Source: Vibrio vulnificus NBRC 15645 = ATCC 27562
Lineage (GTDB): Bacteria > Pseudomonadota > Gammaproteobacteria > Enterobacterales > Vibrionaceae
Direction of reading: 5' to 3'
DNA length: 64,000 nt
Assembly: GCF_002224265.1 (NCBI RefSeq)
Contig: NZ_CP012882.1
Coordinates: 744,001-808,000 of the forward strand
Shown: positions 16,117 to 25,138 of the stretch, in pieces
How the letters are laid out: the number at the start of each line of letters is the position of its first letter
Position numbering within the stretch: the first letter of the stretch is position 1
Program-made: the position numbers and the translations under genes
Notes under the pieces: generated by a model
Told to the model about the DNA's origin: nothing
Seen by the model: only the letters and a program-made list of their open reading frames with translations
Database searches by the model: none

Positions 16117-16941
16117 CTATGCTTTGAGAGCAATCAAATGATTGAGAAACAACTGAAACAGTTCGCTGAGCGAGGCGACGTTGAGCTGCGCATAGATGCG
16201 TTTTCGATGGTTTTTCACGGTACCCAGTGTGATGCCGAGCTGCTGGGCAATTTCTTTAGAATCGAGCCCTTGGATGAGTAGTGCTGCAATTTCTTGCTCT
16301 CGTTGGCTGAGTTGCTGTTGACCAAAATCGCCAATTGCTTTGCGCACCCACTGGCTTACGTCGTGTTGTGCGGTTTGATGTTCTGCCAGCAACAAATCGG
16401 CGTTGAGCCAGTGTTGTCGGCACAAGGCGGCGATGGTGTCAAAGCGCTGCGACAGCGCGTTGATGTCCGCTGTTTGGAAGGTGTTACCTGCTTGCGTAAC
16501 GCCTAAATAGATGGCGATGGCACGTTGTTCATCGAGGGTGATGATGATCGCCGCTTCGTCTTGCCATTGGGTTTGCCGGTAAAACTCTTGCTGGTAGATG
16601 GCGTGAGGCGCCAGTGTTGAGCTGGTGTCTTTTTTCATCACCTGCGCAAGGTGAAAAACCCCTTGCTGCGCCGCACCGAGCACGGAGTCGTAGAGTGGGT
16701 CATGTTGATAGTAATGGAGCAAGTAGCGTTGAAACAGCAACTCTCGTTGTGTCTGAATGGAGTCAAACAGGTAAATGGGATGCTTGTTGTCACGATGGCC
16801 TAAAATGATGGCGCAGTCGAACGCGACCACTTCCGCTAACATTGCGATCAGTGTTGAGCTAAAACTTGGTGAGTGCAATGCAGCAATGCATTGGCTCAGT
16901 TTGTGATACTCAGAAGAAGAAATAGCCACAGAGATATCCAT
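16117..16941 (-). CDS. LuxR-type transcriptional regulator
   Basis: 274 residues. The C-terminal LuxR/GerE HTH (about 208-268) is clear: LSQREQEIAALLIQGLDSKEIAQQLG and TLGTVKNHRKRIYAQLNV. The N-terminal 190 residues are not a recognisable receiver or autoinducer-binding domain (no phospho-Asp pocket, no AHL-type W/Y/D pattern) and may be a GAF-like sensory fold. It is read in the same direction as tyrS, 102 bp before it. Target and signal unknown. Confidence 0.85.
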   Translation of the reverse strand: MDISVAISSSEYHKLSQCIAALHSPSFSSTLIAMLAEVVAFDCAIILGHRDNKHPIYLFDSIQTQRELLFQRYLLHYYQHDPLYDSVLGAAQQGVFHLAQVMKKDTSSTLAPHAIYQQEFYRQTQWQDEAAIIITLDEQRAIAIYLGVTQAGNTFQTADINALSQRFDTIAALCRQHWLNADLLLAEHQTAQHDVSQWVRKAIGDFGQQQLSQREQEIAALLIQGLDSKEIAQQLGITLGTVKNHRKRIYAQLNVASLSELFQLFLNHLIALKA

Positions 16942-17000
16942 CAGTTCGGGGAAGTCAGTATGCCGATTCTGGCAAACAAAATCGACAGGGCTCGTCAGTT

Positions 17001-17037
17001 TTCAGCCACCCAATTTTTCAAGCGCTAGGTGGCTGAA
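17001..17037. repeat. 10-bp perfect inverted repeat between phzF-like and luxR-like genes
   Basis: TTCAGCCACC (17001-17010), 17 bases, GGTGGCTGAA (17028-17037). Neither side has a T-run, so it is either a terminator of unusual type after the phzF-like gene, or an operator in front of the LuxR-type gene. Directly visible; role unknown. Confidence 0.6.
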
Positions 17038-17077
17038 CGATTTAGCGACTGACAGAGCGCTCTTTACGGCGCAAAGA

Positions 17078-17884
17078 CTAGATAAGCAGTTGGCCTTTAA
17101 GGGTCGTGACCGCAGTGCCGATCAGTTTCACGCGTTGATAAGGAAGCAAAGCCATTTCGATGCGACCACCACGAGCGGACGCTTGATAGCCCGCCAGGTA
17201 ATCCTTCTCGAGTTTACTGCCCCAGTAACCCGCGAGGGCACAGTGAGTTGAGCCGGTCACGGGATCCTCGTTGACACCAACCCACGGCGCAAAATAGCGA
17301 GAGATAAAATCGTAAATCGGTGAATCGGAACGCGCGGTTACGACCACGCCGCGTCCAGTCAAGGTTGCAAGAGCATCAAAATTGGGAGAGAGGGCTAAAA
17401 GTGCCTCTTCACTGGTGATTTCGATAAAATCTTTCTGTTGAAACTGACCACTACAAAGGACTTCCTCTGGTTTAATGCCTAGGTGAGCCAGTTTATTGGC
17501 ATCGATGTTGACGGAGAAATCGATGGGGGATTGTGGAAAGTCCATTTCAATTTTGTTCGCGGTTAGCTTGACTTTCAGTTCACCCGATAAGGTATCAAAG
17601 GCGATCTCTTCGCCTGCTTTGAGTAGCCCTTGTTGTTGCATGATATGGGCGGTGGCTAGTGTGCCGTGTCCACACAGTGCCACTTCGGCTCTCGGTGTAA
17701 ACCAGCGTAGATTCATGGTTTCTAAGCTTAAGAAGGCGGTTTCGGAGACGGCCATTTCAGCAGCGATCAACTGCATCAAACGTTCATCAAGCGGTTTCTC
17801 TGTAATACAAACACCAGCGGGGTTTCCTTTAAATGCTTCACGGGCAAAGGCGTCTACTTGGTAGATATCGAGTTCTGTTTTCAT
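17078..17884 (-). CDS. PhzF family isomerase/epimerase-like protein
   Basis: 268 residues from ATG 17884 (a TTG four codons upstream is less likely). It has the two-lobed diaminopimelate-epimerase fold of PhzF/YddE proteins. Family active-site residues are visible: Glu in MAVSETAFLS, His in VALCGHGTLATAH, and the NEDPVTGSTHCALAGYWG motif with Asp. In phenazine producers PhzF isomerises a dihydroxyanthranilate intermediate, but no phenazine genes are here, so the actual substrate is unknown. It stands alone, in the same direction as the luxR-like gene. Confidence 0.9.
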   Translation of the reverse strand: MKTELDIYQVDAFAREAFKGNPAGVCITEKPLDERLMQLIAAEMAVSETAFLSLETMNLRWFTPRAEVALCGHGTLATAHIMQQQGLLKAGEEIAFDTLSGELKVKLTANKIEMDFPQSPIDFSVNIDANKLAHLGIKPEEVLCSGQFQQKDFIEITSEEALLALSPNFDALATLTGRGVVVTARSDSPIYDFISRYFAPWVGVNEDPVTGSTHCALAGYWGSKLEKDYLAGYQASARGGRIEMALLPYQRVKLIGTAVTTLKGQLLI

Positions 17885-18059
17885 GTGAATGGCCAAAGCG
17901 TCAGTGCTTTTGTTCCTTAGCGTGTTTTGAGTAGCGTAGATTGGTTGATGTAGAGTAGCTCGAAAAACTCATGCATTTATCTGATAGAACTATCAAAAAA
18001 TTGCATGATTTTGTCTTAATGTTGAGACGTAAGCCTATCGTCATCGAGTGATAGAGAGA

Positions 18060-18911
18060 TTATCGAACGGCAAGAAGTTTGTCAGAGAACTGTTTTTCAA
18101 GCTGTTTCAGCCATGTTTGGCTCAACAATGGGTGCGATTTTGCAGACACGGCCAACACGATGTCCACCTTAGGCAGTGGTGGAAAATCCCTTAGTAGCCT
18201 CACTTTGTCACCCATGCTGAGTTTGCCCATCGCACCAATCGCAAGCCCTTGCTCCACCAAAGCGCGCTGTGCCGATGCGGTATTGCAACAAGCCAGTAGT
18301 TGGAAAGCTTGGCCGCGTTTGGTGAGGCCATCAATCGCCGCCGCGTGGTACTTGCAATCCGCTTGAAAAAGAGCAAGGGGTAGGGCGGAGTGGGCTTCGA
18401 CACAAAAGGTTTGACTGGCAATCCACACCCCTTGATCGGAGGTGAGCCAATAGCCCTCTTCACTGTTTGGCGCGCGAGTTAAAATGGCGCAGTCCAGCTC
18501 GCCCGCATCGAGCTTTCTTCTCAGCTCAATGCTAGGCTCACTAAACACTTGGATAGAGCATGTAGGTTGCGCTTGATGGAGCAGGGCAATCAAGCTGGGG
18601 AGCACTTTCTCGTTGTAATCTTCAGGGCAGCCCAAGCGCAGCGGGCGTTTATCTTGAAAATGTTTGAGCTCCGAGAGAGTCTGATCATGTTGCGACACAA
18701 GCTGACGAGCGTGAGAAGTGAGGCGAATGCCTGCGTCGCTCAGTACTAAATAGCGCCCTTCTTTGATGAACAGCTCTGCGCCGATTTCTTCTTCGAGCTT
18801 GCGCATTTGGGCGCTAAAAGCCGACTGAGTACGACTGATCTGTTTGGCTGCGCGGGTAAAACTGCCCGTCTCAACAAAAGCAAGAAAACTGCGTAGTGCT
18901 TCAATATCCAT
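18060..18911 (-). CDS. LysR family transcriptional regulator
   Basis: 283 residues from ATG 18911 (MDIEALRSFLAFVETGSFT is the standard start; the open frame extends 21 codons upstream). HTH about 3-62 (TRAAKQISRTQSAFSAQMRKLEEE) and an effector domain about 90-280. Divergent from the GST gene 115 bp away, so GST is the natural candidate target. The small ligand is unknown. The downstream phzF-like gene is in the same direction with 175 bp between. Confidence 0.88.
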   Translation of the reverse strand: MDIEALRSFLAFVETGSFTRAAKQISRTQSAFSAQMRKLEEEIGAELFIKEGRYLVLSDAGIRLTSHARQLVSQHDQTLSELKHFQDKRPLRLGCPEDYNEKVLPSLIALLHQAQPTCSIQVFSEPSIELRRKLDAGELDCAILTRAPNSEEGYWLTSDQGVWIASQTFCVEAHSALPLALFQADCKYHAAAIDGLTKRGQAFQLLACCNTASAQRALVEQGLAIGAMGKLSMGDKVRLLRDFPPLPKVDIVLAVSAKSHPLLSQTWLKQLEKQFSDKLLAVR

Positions 18912-19026
18912 ATTGAGTCTAATCCATCGTATTTTTAAATAGGTTGTATCAAAACTATCCGTTGGTCGTGGCAAGGAAGTTGCCCTAATCTGCGATTGAA
19001 CTTAACAGAAATGGCAGGGAATGACG

Positions 19027-19674
19027 ATGAAGTTGTATATAGGAAATCAAAACTACTCGAGTTGGTCGCTCAGAGCGTGGGTGGTGTTTGCCACCTACAA
19101 CCTTGAGGTGGAAGTGGAAAAACTGGTGCTTTTTACTCCTGAGTTTTATCAAACTTTGGAAGGCATTACGCCAACGGCAAAAGTGCCGACGCTGGTGGAT
19201 GGGCCTTGCACGGTATGGGACTCTTTGGCCATTTTGGAGTACGTCAATGAAACGCAACTGGCGGGTAAAGCGTGGCCTGACGATCGTGCATCAAAAGCCA
19301 AAGCACGTGCGCTTGCGTGTGAAATGCATTCGGGTTTTCAAGCTCTGCGCAAGGAGCTGCCGATGAACTGCCGAGCAAAACGCAAAGTGACGCTTTCAGC
19401 GCAAGCTCAGAAAGACGTTGCGCGCATTGATCAAATTTGGTCGCAGCAGATGGAAGCGAATCCTCATGCTTGGTTATTCGGTGAATGGTCAATTGCCGAT
19501 GCGATGTTCGCGCCTGTGGCGCTTCGTTTTGAAACGTATCAAATCCCGCTTTCGGAAACCGCTCAGCTTTATCAGAACAAGGTGCTGGCGAGTGCGCCAA
19601 TCCAACGTTGGTTGGCGGAGGCAGCGTTGGAAACCGATATTGTGGAGGAAGATGAAGCGGGAGAGCCGATTTAG
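19027..19674 (+). CDS. Glutathione S-transferase family protein
   Basis: 215 residues from ATG 19027, chosen because AGGGA ends 6 nt upstream; an ATG at 19021 abuts the SD. N-terminal thioredoxin-like domain 1-80 with the Ser-type active site in NYSSWSLRAWV, cis-Pro in AKVPTLVDG and the glutathione contact region DSLAILEYVNE; C-terminal helical domain 90-215. Zeta/YfcF-like class by motif. It conjugates or reduces electrophiles with glutathione. Divergent from a LysR gene. Two tandem repeat tracts lie just downstream. Confidence 0.88.
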   Translation: MKLYIGNQNYSSWSLRAWVVFATYNLEVEVEKLVLFTPEFYQTLEGITPTAKVPTLVDGPCTVWDSLAILEYVNETQLAGKAWPDDRASKAKARALACEMHSGFQALRKELPMNCRAKRKVTLSAQAQKDVARIDQIWSQQMEANPHAWLFGEWSIADAMFAPVALRFETYQIPLSETAQLYQNKVLASAPIQRWLAEAALETDIVEEDEAGEPI

Positions 19675-19723
19675 TCATCATTCTCGTATCGTTAGTATGG
19701 AAGCAGATAACACGATTTGTCTG

Positions 19724-19753
19724 CTTTTGCTTTTGCTTTTGCTTTTGCTTTTG
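19724..19753 (+). repeat. Tandem hexamer repeat, five copies of CTTTTG
   Basis: Five exact copies of CTTTTG, 50 bp after the GST stop codon. A variable-number tract by type; it lies outside any gene I support. Confidence 0.95.
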
Positions 19754-19780
19754 TCTTAGTTTTCTATCTTCTTTCCGATC

Positions 19781-19832
19781 CCCCTAGCCCTAGCCCCTAG
19801 CCCCTAGCCCCTAGCCCCTAGCCCCTAGCCCC
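19781..19832 (+). repeat. Tandem heptamer repeat, CCCCTAG / TAGCCCC
   Basis: CCCC, then TAGCCC once (one C short), then six exact TAGCCCC units (TAG at 19785, 19791, 19798, 19805, 19812, 19819, 19826). A telomere-like pyrimidine-rich tract; the other strand is G-rich (GGGGCTA), able in principle to form a G-quadruplex. No ORF spans it. The remainder of the 19675-20056 spacer is AT-rich with no other feature. Confidence 0.95.
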
Positions 19833-20056
19833 TTTCCTTTTCTCCTTAAATCCATCTATTTAATGTGGTTATTTGCTTGGAAAATACCTCTAAATGGGGT
19901 GTTTTTGCTTAAAAATTTGGCTCAAAAGAATATGAAATTGATTGCTTTATGATGTGTGTCAAATTGTAAACAAAAAAAGCGGAGCGATATTGGTCAGCGT
20001 ATATAGTTAACTTAGCAGCAGTATGTCGTGTTTATAGCGGTTTTCTCGGAGGAAAC

Positions 20057-21013
20057 ATGGATATGCGTCATCTCGCTTTTTGTGTTGTTTTGTTTTTTTC
20101 TCCTTGGCTCAGTGCGAGCCAACAGATTGTTTATATGGTTTCCGATCTGCGGATCCCATTTTGGCAAATCATGTGGGGAGGCATTGAGAATGAAGCAAAA
20201 CAGTTGGGTTATGAAGCCGTGGTGTTAAGTGCAGAAAATGACGCCAAAACCGAGTTGGAAAACATCATCAAAGCCATCGCCCTCAAACCGAATGGCATTA
20301 TTTTATCGCCGACCAATTCATCGGCCGCGGTCACTATTCTCAAAATGGCGGAGCAAGCGAATATTCCAGTGGTCATTAGCGATATCGGCACCGAAGGCGG
20401 CACCTTTGTCAGCTATATTGAGTCGGATAACTTTTCCGGCGCCTTTCAATTAGCTCAAATACTGGCGTCGGCCATGAAAGAGAAAGGCTGGCAAAATGGT
20501 GAAGTTGGCGTGGTCGCCATTCCGCAAAAACGCAAGAATGGCATTGAACGAACGGAAGGGTTTATTGAGGCGGCCAAGCAACAGGGCATGCGCATTGCGG
20601 CGATCAAACAGCAAAAAGATTTCAGCTACCAAGAGACCTTTATTTTCACCCAAACGATGTTGCGTGAGCATCGTAAAATACGCGCCATTTGGTTGCAGGG
20701 CTCGGATCGCTACCAAGCGGCACTCGATGCGATTGATTCATTAGGTCAAAGAGACAAAGTGTTGTTGATCTGTTTTGACGCTGAGCCAGAATTCATCGAT
20801 ATGATCCGTTCTCAGCAGCTTGTTGGCTCAGGCATGCAACAACCTTTTTTGATGGGGGAGAGAGCAATGAACTCTCTGCATCAGTTTCTTTTAGGTCATA
20901 CGGTGGCAAAAGAGCAACAACTGGAAGTACTGGCCGTGTCATCGCAAAACCTAGACAGCCTGCTCAGCACCATTCAGCGTAATGTACTTGGGCATGAAGG
21001 AGGGTCGCAATGA
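20057..21013 (+). CDS. Periplasmic sugar-binding-type protein (RbsB family), sensor partner
   Basis: 318 residues with a signal peptide (cut near LSAS-QQ, residue 22) and a type-I periplasmic binding fold: VSDLRIPFWQIMWGGIENEAKQLG, NGIILSPTNSSAAVTILKMA, IPVVISDIGTEGG, GEVGVVAIPQ and GSDRYQAALDAI. SD GGAGGAAAC is ideal. Its stop overlaps the start of the diguanylate cyclase gene (ATGA), and there are no ABC transporter genes. A receptor that binds a sugar or AI-2-like ligand and passes the signal to the membrane cyclase, as LuxP does for LuxQ or NspS for MbaA, is the best reading; this is inference from gene pairing. Confidence 0.88.
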   Translation: MDMRHLAFCVVLFFSPWLSASQQIVYMVSDLRIPFWQIMWGGIENEAKQLGYEAVVLSAENDAKTELENIIKAIALKPNGIILSPTNSSAAVTILKMAEQANIPVVISDIGTEGGTFVSYIESDNFSGAFQLAQILASAMKEKGWQNGEVGVVAIPQKRKNGIERTEGFIEAAKQQGMRIAAIKQQKDFSYQETFIFTQTMLREHRKIRAIWLQGSDRYQAALDAIDSLGQRDKVLLICFDAEPEFIDMIRSQQLVGSGMQQPFLMGERAMNSLHQFLLGHTVAKEQQLEVLAVSSQNLDSLLSTIQRNVLGHEGGSQ

Positions 21014-23067
21014 CAGTGAGGTGGCCGCTTTTTCATCATCGGCGTTCATTAACGCTCTTTCTTAGTATCAGTATGATCATCACCTCGTCCATCGTCTTCA
21101 TTGGCTATGGTGTTTACAACTATTCCTTGCGCAGCGAGCACGTAGAAAGCGAGATACGTGGCCAAGCGGAAGAGAGTGCCGCGAGGCTAAGTACGACGAT
21201 TTCAGGGTATGTGGACACCTACCAGATCAACGAATACGACAAACTGCTCTATACCGAAATCAACACAGAGAATCACGATGCATTGCTGGCTATCTTGGTC
21301 GATAACTTTCAAATGGCAGAGCTGACAGGGCAAAAAAGTTATCTCACTGGCTACGTGAAAACGTCCTCTTCTCATCTGAGTGAATTTCAAAGCGAAGACT
21401 TACAACAACAAACCTTATTGAATCAGGCACTCTACCAAAAGAGTTCAGAGATCCACGATGAAGAAGGCAATCAGATCGGACGTGTGGATGTGTATGTGAG
21501 TGGGGAGCTATTGGTGCTGGAAAAGCGCCATTTGCTACTGAACATTACCGCCACCGTGTTGGTGCTCTTGTTGATCCAAGCGTTTTTGGCCATGTTTCTT
21601 ATCCGCTGGATTTTGATTCATCCACTAAATCGGATTGCCCATTCGCTTGAGCATCGAGATCAGGATGGCTTACCTATCAATATGTTGGCGCCTTCCCCTT
21701 ACACAGAATTGAACATTTTAACCAAAACGGTCAATGACATGTTGAAGGTTATTTCACTGACACGAAACAAGTTGAAAGAAGAGCATGAGCGTCTGGAGAA
21801 TGTGATTCGAGGCACCGACGCGGGCACTTGGTATTGGAACATCAAAACCGGTGCGACGAGGTTTAACCCACGTTGGGCCGAAATCATAGGCTATCAATTG
21901 GAAGAACTGATGCCTGTCTCGATTGACACCTGGATGAAATACGTTCATCCCAGTGACTTAACATTGTCACAACGACGCCTGTCCGATTACTTCTCCGGTA
22001 AGACAGACATCTATGAGTGCGAAGTAAGAATGAAGCACAAAGATGGCCATTGGGTGTGGGTGCTCGATCGCGGCCGTGTCGCGCAGTGGGATGAAGATGG
22101 TCAACCGTTGGAGATGTTTGGCACCCATGTCGATATCAGTGAAAGTAAAGCGCGAGAGAGCCAATTGGAGCTGGCGGCCAATGTGTTTAAATACGTTCAC
22201 GAAGGGATTGTGATTACCGACAGTAAAGGCATAATTATTGATGTTAATCAGGCGTTTACCTACATATCGGGCTATGAAAAATCTGAGCTTGAAGGACAAA
22301 CGCTTAAACTGTTGAAGTCCGGCATGCACGATGAAGATGTCTATCATGATCTTTGGGAAATGTTGCTTTCTCGTGGTTACTGGCGGGGAGAAGTTTGGAA
22401 TAAGCGTAAAGATGGTGAAGTGTGCCCCGATCTAGTGACCATCAGCAAGGTAGAAGATAGACGAGAGGATGAGATTCGTTTTGTCGCGCTCTTCTCTGAC
22501 ATCTCAGCGTTGAAAGAGCATGAATCACAGTTAGAAAAAATCGCTCACTATGATCCCCTGACAGAGCTCCCCAATCGCTTGTTGCTTAAAGAGCGATTAC
22601 TCAATGCGATGGAGCGCTCACGTCGTTATAAGCAGCATTTGGCAGTGTTGTTTCTCGATCTCGATGGTTTCAAGCAAGTAAATGATACTTTTGGTCACGA
22701 TGCGGGTGATGATGTGCTCTATCATGTTGCCGCCAGAATGAAAGATTTGGTCAGGGAAGGTGATACGTTGGCTCGCCTCGGTGGCGATGAGTTCATTATT
22801 TTGGTGCCGCGGGTGCGAGACAGCTACGACATTGAACCGTTGGCCCAGCGCTTCCTACATTCCATCAGTCAGCCTATCACCATTGGAAAAGAGGAGATTA
22901 CCCTCTCTGCCAGCATTGGTGTTTCTATCTATTTTGGCGGGGAACAGCAAGATTCTGACAGCCTGATTCGACAGGCTGACCAAGCGATGTATCAAGCAAA
23001 ATTAGCAGGGAAAAACTGCTACATGTTCTATAGCGACCAAACCCCAATGCGCCAACTAAACGGTTAG
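21010..23067 (+). CDS. Membrane sensor diguanylate cyclase (periplasmic sensor, HAMP-like, PAS-PAS-GGDEF)
   Basis: 685 residues. Membrane helix about 12-35, periplasmic sensor about 36-170, second helix about 175-200, HAMP-like linker about 200-255, PAS domain about 265-380 (PAS_3 type, ending in GTHVDISESKARE), second PAS about 388-500, GGDEF domain about 515-680. The catalytic motif is intact, GGDEF at 591-595, and the inhibitory I-site RxxD is intact at R582-E-G-D585. It should therefore make c-di-GMP and be product-inhibited. There is no EAL domain. Translationally coupled to the periplasmic binding protein. Confidence 0.92.
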   Translation: MTVRWPLFHHRRSLTLFLSISMIITSSIVFIGYGVYNYSLRSEHVESEIRGQAEESAARLSTTISGYVDTYQINEYDKLLYTEINTENHDALLAILVDNFQMAELTGQKSYLTGYVKTSSSHLSEFQSEDLQQQTLLNQALYQKSSEIHDEEGNQIGRVDVYVSGELLVLEKRHLLLNITATVLVLLLIQAFLAMFLIRWILIHPLNRIAHSLEHRDQDGLPINMLAPSPYTELNILTKTVNDMLKVISLTRNKLKEEHERLENVIRGTDAGTWYWNIKTGATRFNPRWAEIIGYQLEELMPVSIDTWMKYVHPSDLTLSQRRLSDYFSGKTDIYECEVRMKHKDGHWVWVLDRGRVAQWDEDGQPLEMFGTHVDISESKARESQLELAANVFKYVHEGIVITDSKGIIIDVNQAFTYISGYEKSELEGQTLKLLKSGMHDEDVYHDLWEMLLSRGYWRGEVWNKRKDGEVCPDLVTISKVEDRREDEIRFVALFSDISALKEHESQLEKIAHYDPLTELPNRLLLKERLLNAMERSRRYKQHLAVLFLDLDGFKQVNDTFGHDAGDDVLYHVAARMKDLVREGDTLARLGGDEFIILVPRVRDSYDIEPLAQRFLHSISQPITIGKEEITLSASIGVSIYFGGEQQDSDSLIRQADQAMYQAKLAGKNCYMFYSDQTPMRQLNG

Positions 23068-23129
23068 GGTTTCAGCGACTTAACCCTTTGGTGGCTGAGC
23101 TCGTGGCGATGGCTGTTTGGGAGTCTCGA

Positions 23130-24899
23130 TTATCTCGCTGACTTAATCATCCCTAAGCTTTTGAGTTTACGATAAATGGTGTTGCGGCTGATGCCGAGCA
23201 ATCGCGAGGTTTGGCTGATATTGCCTTGCGTCGCCTGATAGGTTTTCACTAGCGACTCATCCACCGTTGAGCGTAGGTCTTTGACTTCTTTCTCTGTGGC
23301 ATCAGGTTCTATAAGTTGCCCCAGTTTTTGAGCTAGATGCGCTGGCACATGAGCCAAAGAGAGTGAAGGCTCACCTTGCGCCATTAAGGTGGCGACTTTC
23401 AATAAGCTGTCCAATTCGCGCAAATTACCGGGCCATGCATAGTGCAACAGTAGCGTCATCAGGTGTGGACAGATATCTTGATGTTCTTGCGCGTAACGTC
23501 GATGGATATGCTCAATGAGTGCGCTTTTATCGTCACGTTTGGCAAAACGGGGCAGCTCAATGATCAAACCATTGAGACGATAGTAGAGATCTTGACGGAA
23601 CAGGCCGAGCTGCACGAGTTGTTCGAGATCTTTATGTGTGGCAGCGATAATTTGGGTATCCACCTGCCATGTTTGGTTAGAGCCAATCGGCAATACGGTT
23701 TTGTCTTGCAGCACATGCAGTAATCGGCTTTGCGCATCCAATGGCAGATCGGCAATCTCATCAAGAAATAAGATCCCTTTATCCGCTTGGCGGATCTTGC
23801 CTTGATACCCTTTGCTACTGGCGCCAGTAAATGCCCCAGCGACGTAGCCAAACAGTTCCGACTCAATCAGATCTTTCGGCAGGGCGCCACAATTGACGCA
23901 GACTAATGGCCCTTGTTTGCGCTGGCTATTTTTGTGCAGCGCTTTGACAAATTCATTTTTGCCCACGCCTGTTTCACCAAGGATCAGTAAGCTAATGTCT
24001 TTATCAATCACACGATTGGCTTGTTGCCAACAGTGCTCGACAGTGGCATCACCAAAATGAAGATCGCTGGAAGGGCTTAACGCGCGGCTACGAGGGCGTT
24101 TTGCCTGCAAGGTTTTGGTTTCAAAAAACAGAGGAGAATGGCTCTGCTGCGATTGCAAAATGGCGTCTAATGATTCCCCAACCACCTGCTGTTTGGCCAG
24201 AAGTTGCCCTGCCACTTGGTTGTGCGCCACCACTTGACCGGATTCATCCGCAATGAGAATGCCTTGCCAGCCACTGTTCAACAACGATTTTTCACAAGCC
24301 AGATCCACACGAAAATGCCCTTCTGGAACTTGATTCAATAATTGGTTTTCCACCAACTGCACCATGTTTTGTACCAACACCTGTGTAGACAGATCATGTT
24401 TTTGCTGTTCGCTGGTGATGTCCAAAATGCCCACCAGATTGCCTTTGTGATCAAACAATGGGCTTGCAGAGCAACTGATAAAGCGATGGCGCTGGATGTA
24501 ATGCTCATCCCCCACCACGGTGACGGGTTTGGCTTCAATTAGGGCGGTGCCAATGGCGTTGGTGCCTTTCAATCGTTCTTGCCAACAGGCGCCGGAGCTC
24601 AAAGCGATCTCGGTGAGTTTTTCACGAAACTTGGGTTGTCCCCAACTGCCGATGATCACGCCTTGGTTGTCGGTCAGAATCAAACGGCTATCACTGTGGG
24701 CAAACAGTTGGTTAAACAACGGCAAAGCAAATTGAGTGATCGCATCGATTAACGCGTGATGTTGCTGGCGTCGATCTTTGAGCATCGCGGGGGAAATGCG
24801 CACATCCTCGGGGAGGCGACGCTCTTTCAAACCCGCCTGTTCGCTTCTGTCCCAAGAGTTCATCAGCCAGTTGGGTTTGCTAACATGTTGAAGTTGCAT
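23130..24899 (-). CDS. Sigma-54-dependent activator (AcoR-type)
   Basis: 589 residues from ATG 24899 (MQLQHVSKPNWLMNSWDRS; the open frame runs 21 codons further into the regulatory region). N-terminal GAF-like sensory domain (about 70-200), then a PAS-like segment (about 205-260). The AAA+ domain (about 300-520) has Walker A LGETGVGKNEF, the sigma-54 contact loop GAFTGA and Walker B ILFLDEIADLP. A Fis-type HTH (NISQTSRLLGISRNTIYRKL) ends the protein. Divergent from the aldehyde dehydrogenase gene, which has a -24/-12 promoter and GTTCCA half-sites between, so direct activation is very likely. Confidence 0.92.
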   Translation of the reverse strand: MQLQHVSKPNWLMNSWDRSEQAGLKERRLPEDVRISPAMLKDRRQQHHALIDAITQFALPLFNQLFAHSDSRLILTDNQGVIIGSWGQPKFREKLTEIALSSGACWQERLKGTNAIGTALIEAKPVTVVGDEHYIQRHRFISCSASPLFDHKGNLVGILDITSEQQKHDLSTQVLVQNMVQLVENQLLNQVPEGHFRVDLACEKSLLNSGWQGILIADESGQVVAHNQVAGQLLAKQQVVGESLDAILQSQQSHSPLFFETKTLQAKRPRSRALSPSSDLHFGDATVEHCWQQANRVIDKDISLLILGETGVGKNEFVKALHKNSQRKQGPLVCVNCGALPKDLIESELFGYVAGAFTGASSKGYQGKIRQADKGILFLDEIADLPLDAQSRLLHVLQDKTVLPIGSNQTWQVDTQIIAATHKDLEQLVQLGLFRQDLYYRLNGLIIELPRFAKRDDKSALIEHIHRRYAQEHQDICPHLMTLLLHYAWPGNLRELDSLLKVATLMAQGEPSLSLAHVPAHLAQKLGQLIEPDATEKEVKDLRSTVDESLVKTYQATQGNISQTSRLLGISRNTIYRKLKSLGMIKSAR

Positions 24900-24902
24900 G
24901 AC

Positions 24903-24978
24903 TGTTCCATTTTGCCACAGTTTGGGTGTACCAAATTGGAACAGTTGAACAGCGCGTATCACGCCACTCGTCGTTCCA
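24903..24978. promoter_or_regulatory. Candidate activator half-sites GTTCCA / TGGAAC
   Basis: TGTTCCA (24903-24909), TTGGAACA (24936-24943, inverted) and GTTCCA (24973-24978) lie between the AcoR-type gene and the aldehyde dehydrogenase gene, 75-165 bp upstream of the -24/-12 promoter, the usual range for sigma-54 enhancers. They are seen directly; binding is inferred. Confidence 0.5.
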
Positions 24979-25052
24979 TTCTTGATGAACCCAAGTTGTT
25001 ATCGTTTGGTAATCATAGTTTTACATTTAATTAACAACAAGCGTTGTGTTTC

Positions 25053-25067
25053 TGGCCTGTGACTTGC
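25053..25067 (+). promoter_or_regulatory. Sigma-54 (-24/-12) promoter of aldehyde dehydrogenase gene
   Basis: TGGCCT-GTGAC-TTGC matches TGGCAC-N5-TTGC in all essential positions with the exact spacing. The start of transcription is expected near 25079, about 60 bp before the ATG. Confidence 0.8.
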
Positions 25068-25138
25068 GTTATAGGTGACGTGAAGTAGCGCAATTCGACG
25101 CTGCGTTTTAAACCAAACGAGCAACAAAAGGACGAGTT

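Noticed and set aside
19681..19759. Extension of a GST-frame ORF through the CTTTTG tract (poly-Leu tail)
   Set aside because: It is in a different frame from the GST gene, which has its own conserved stop at 19672-19674.
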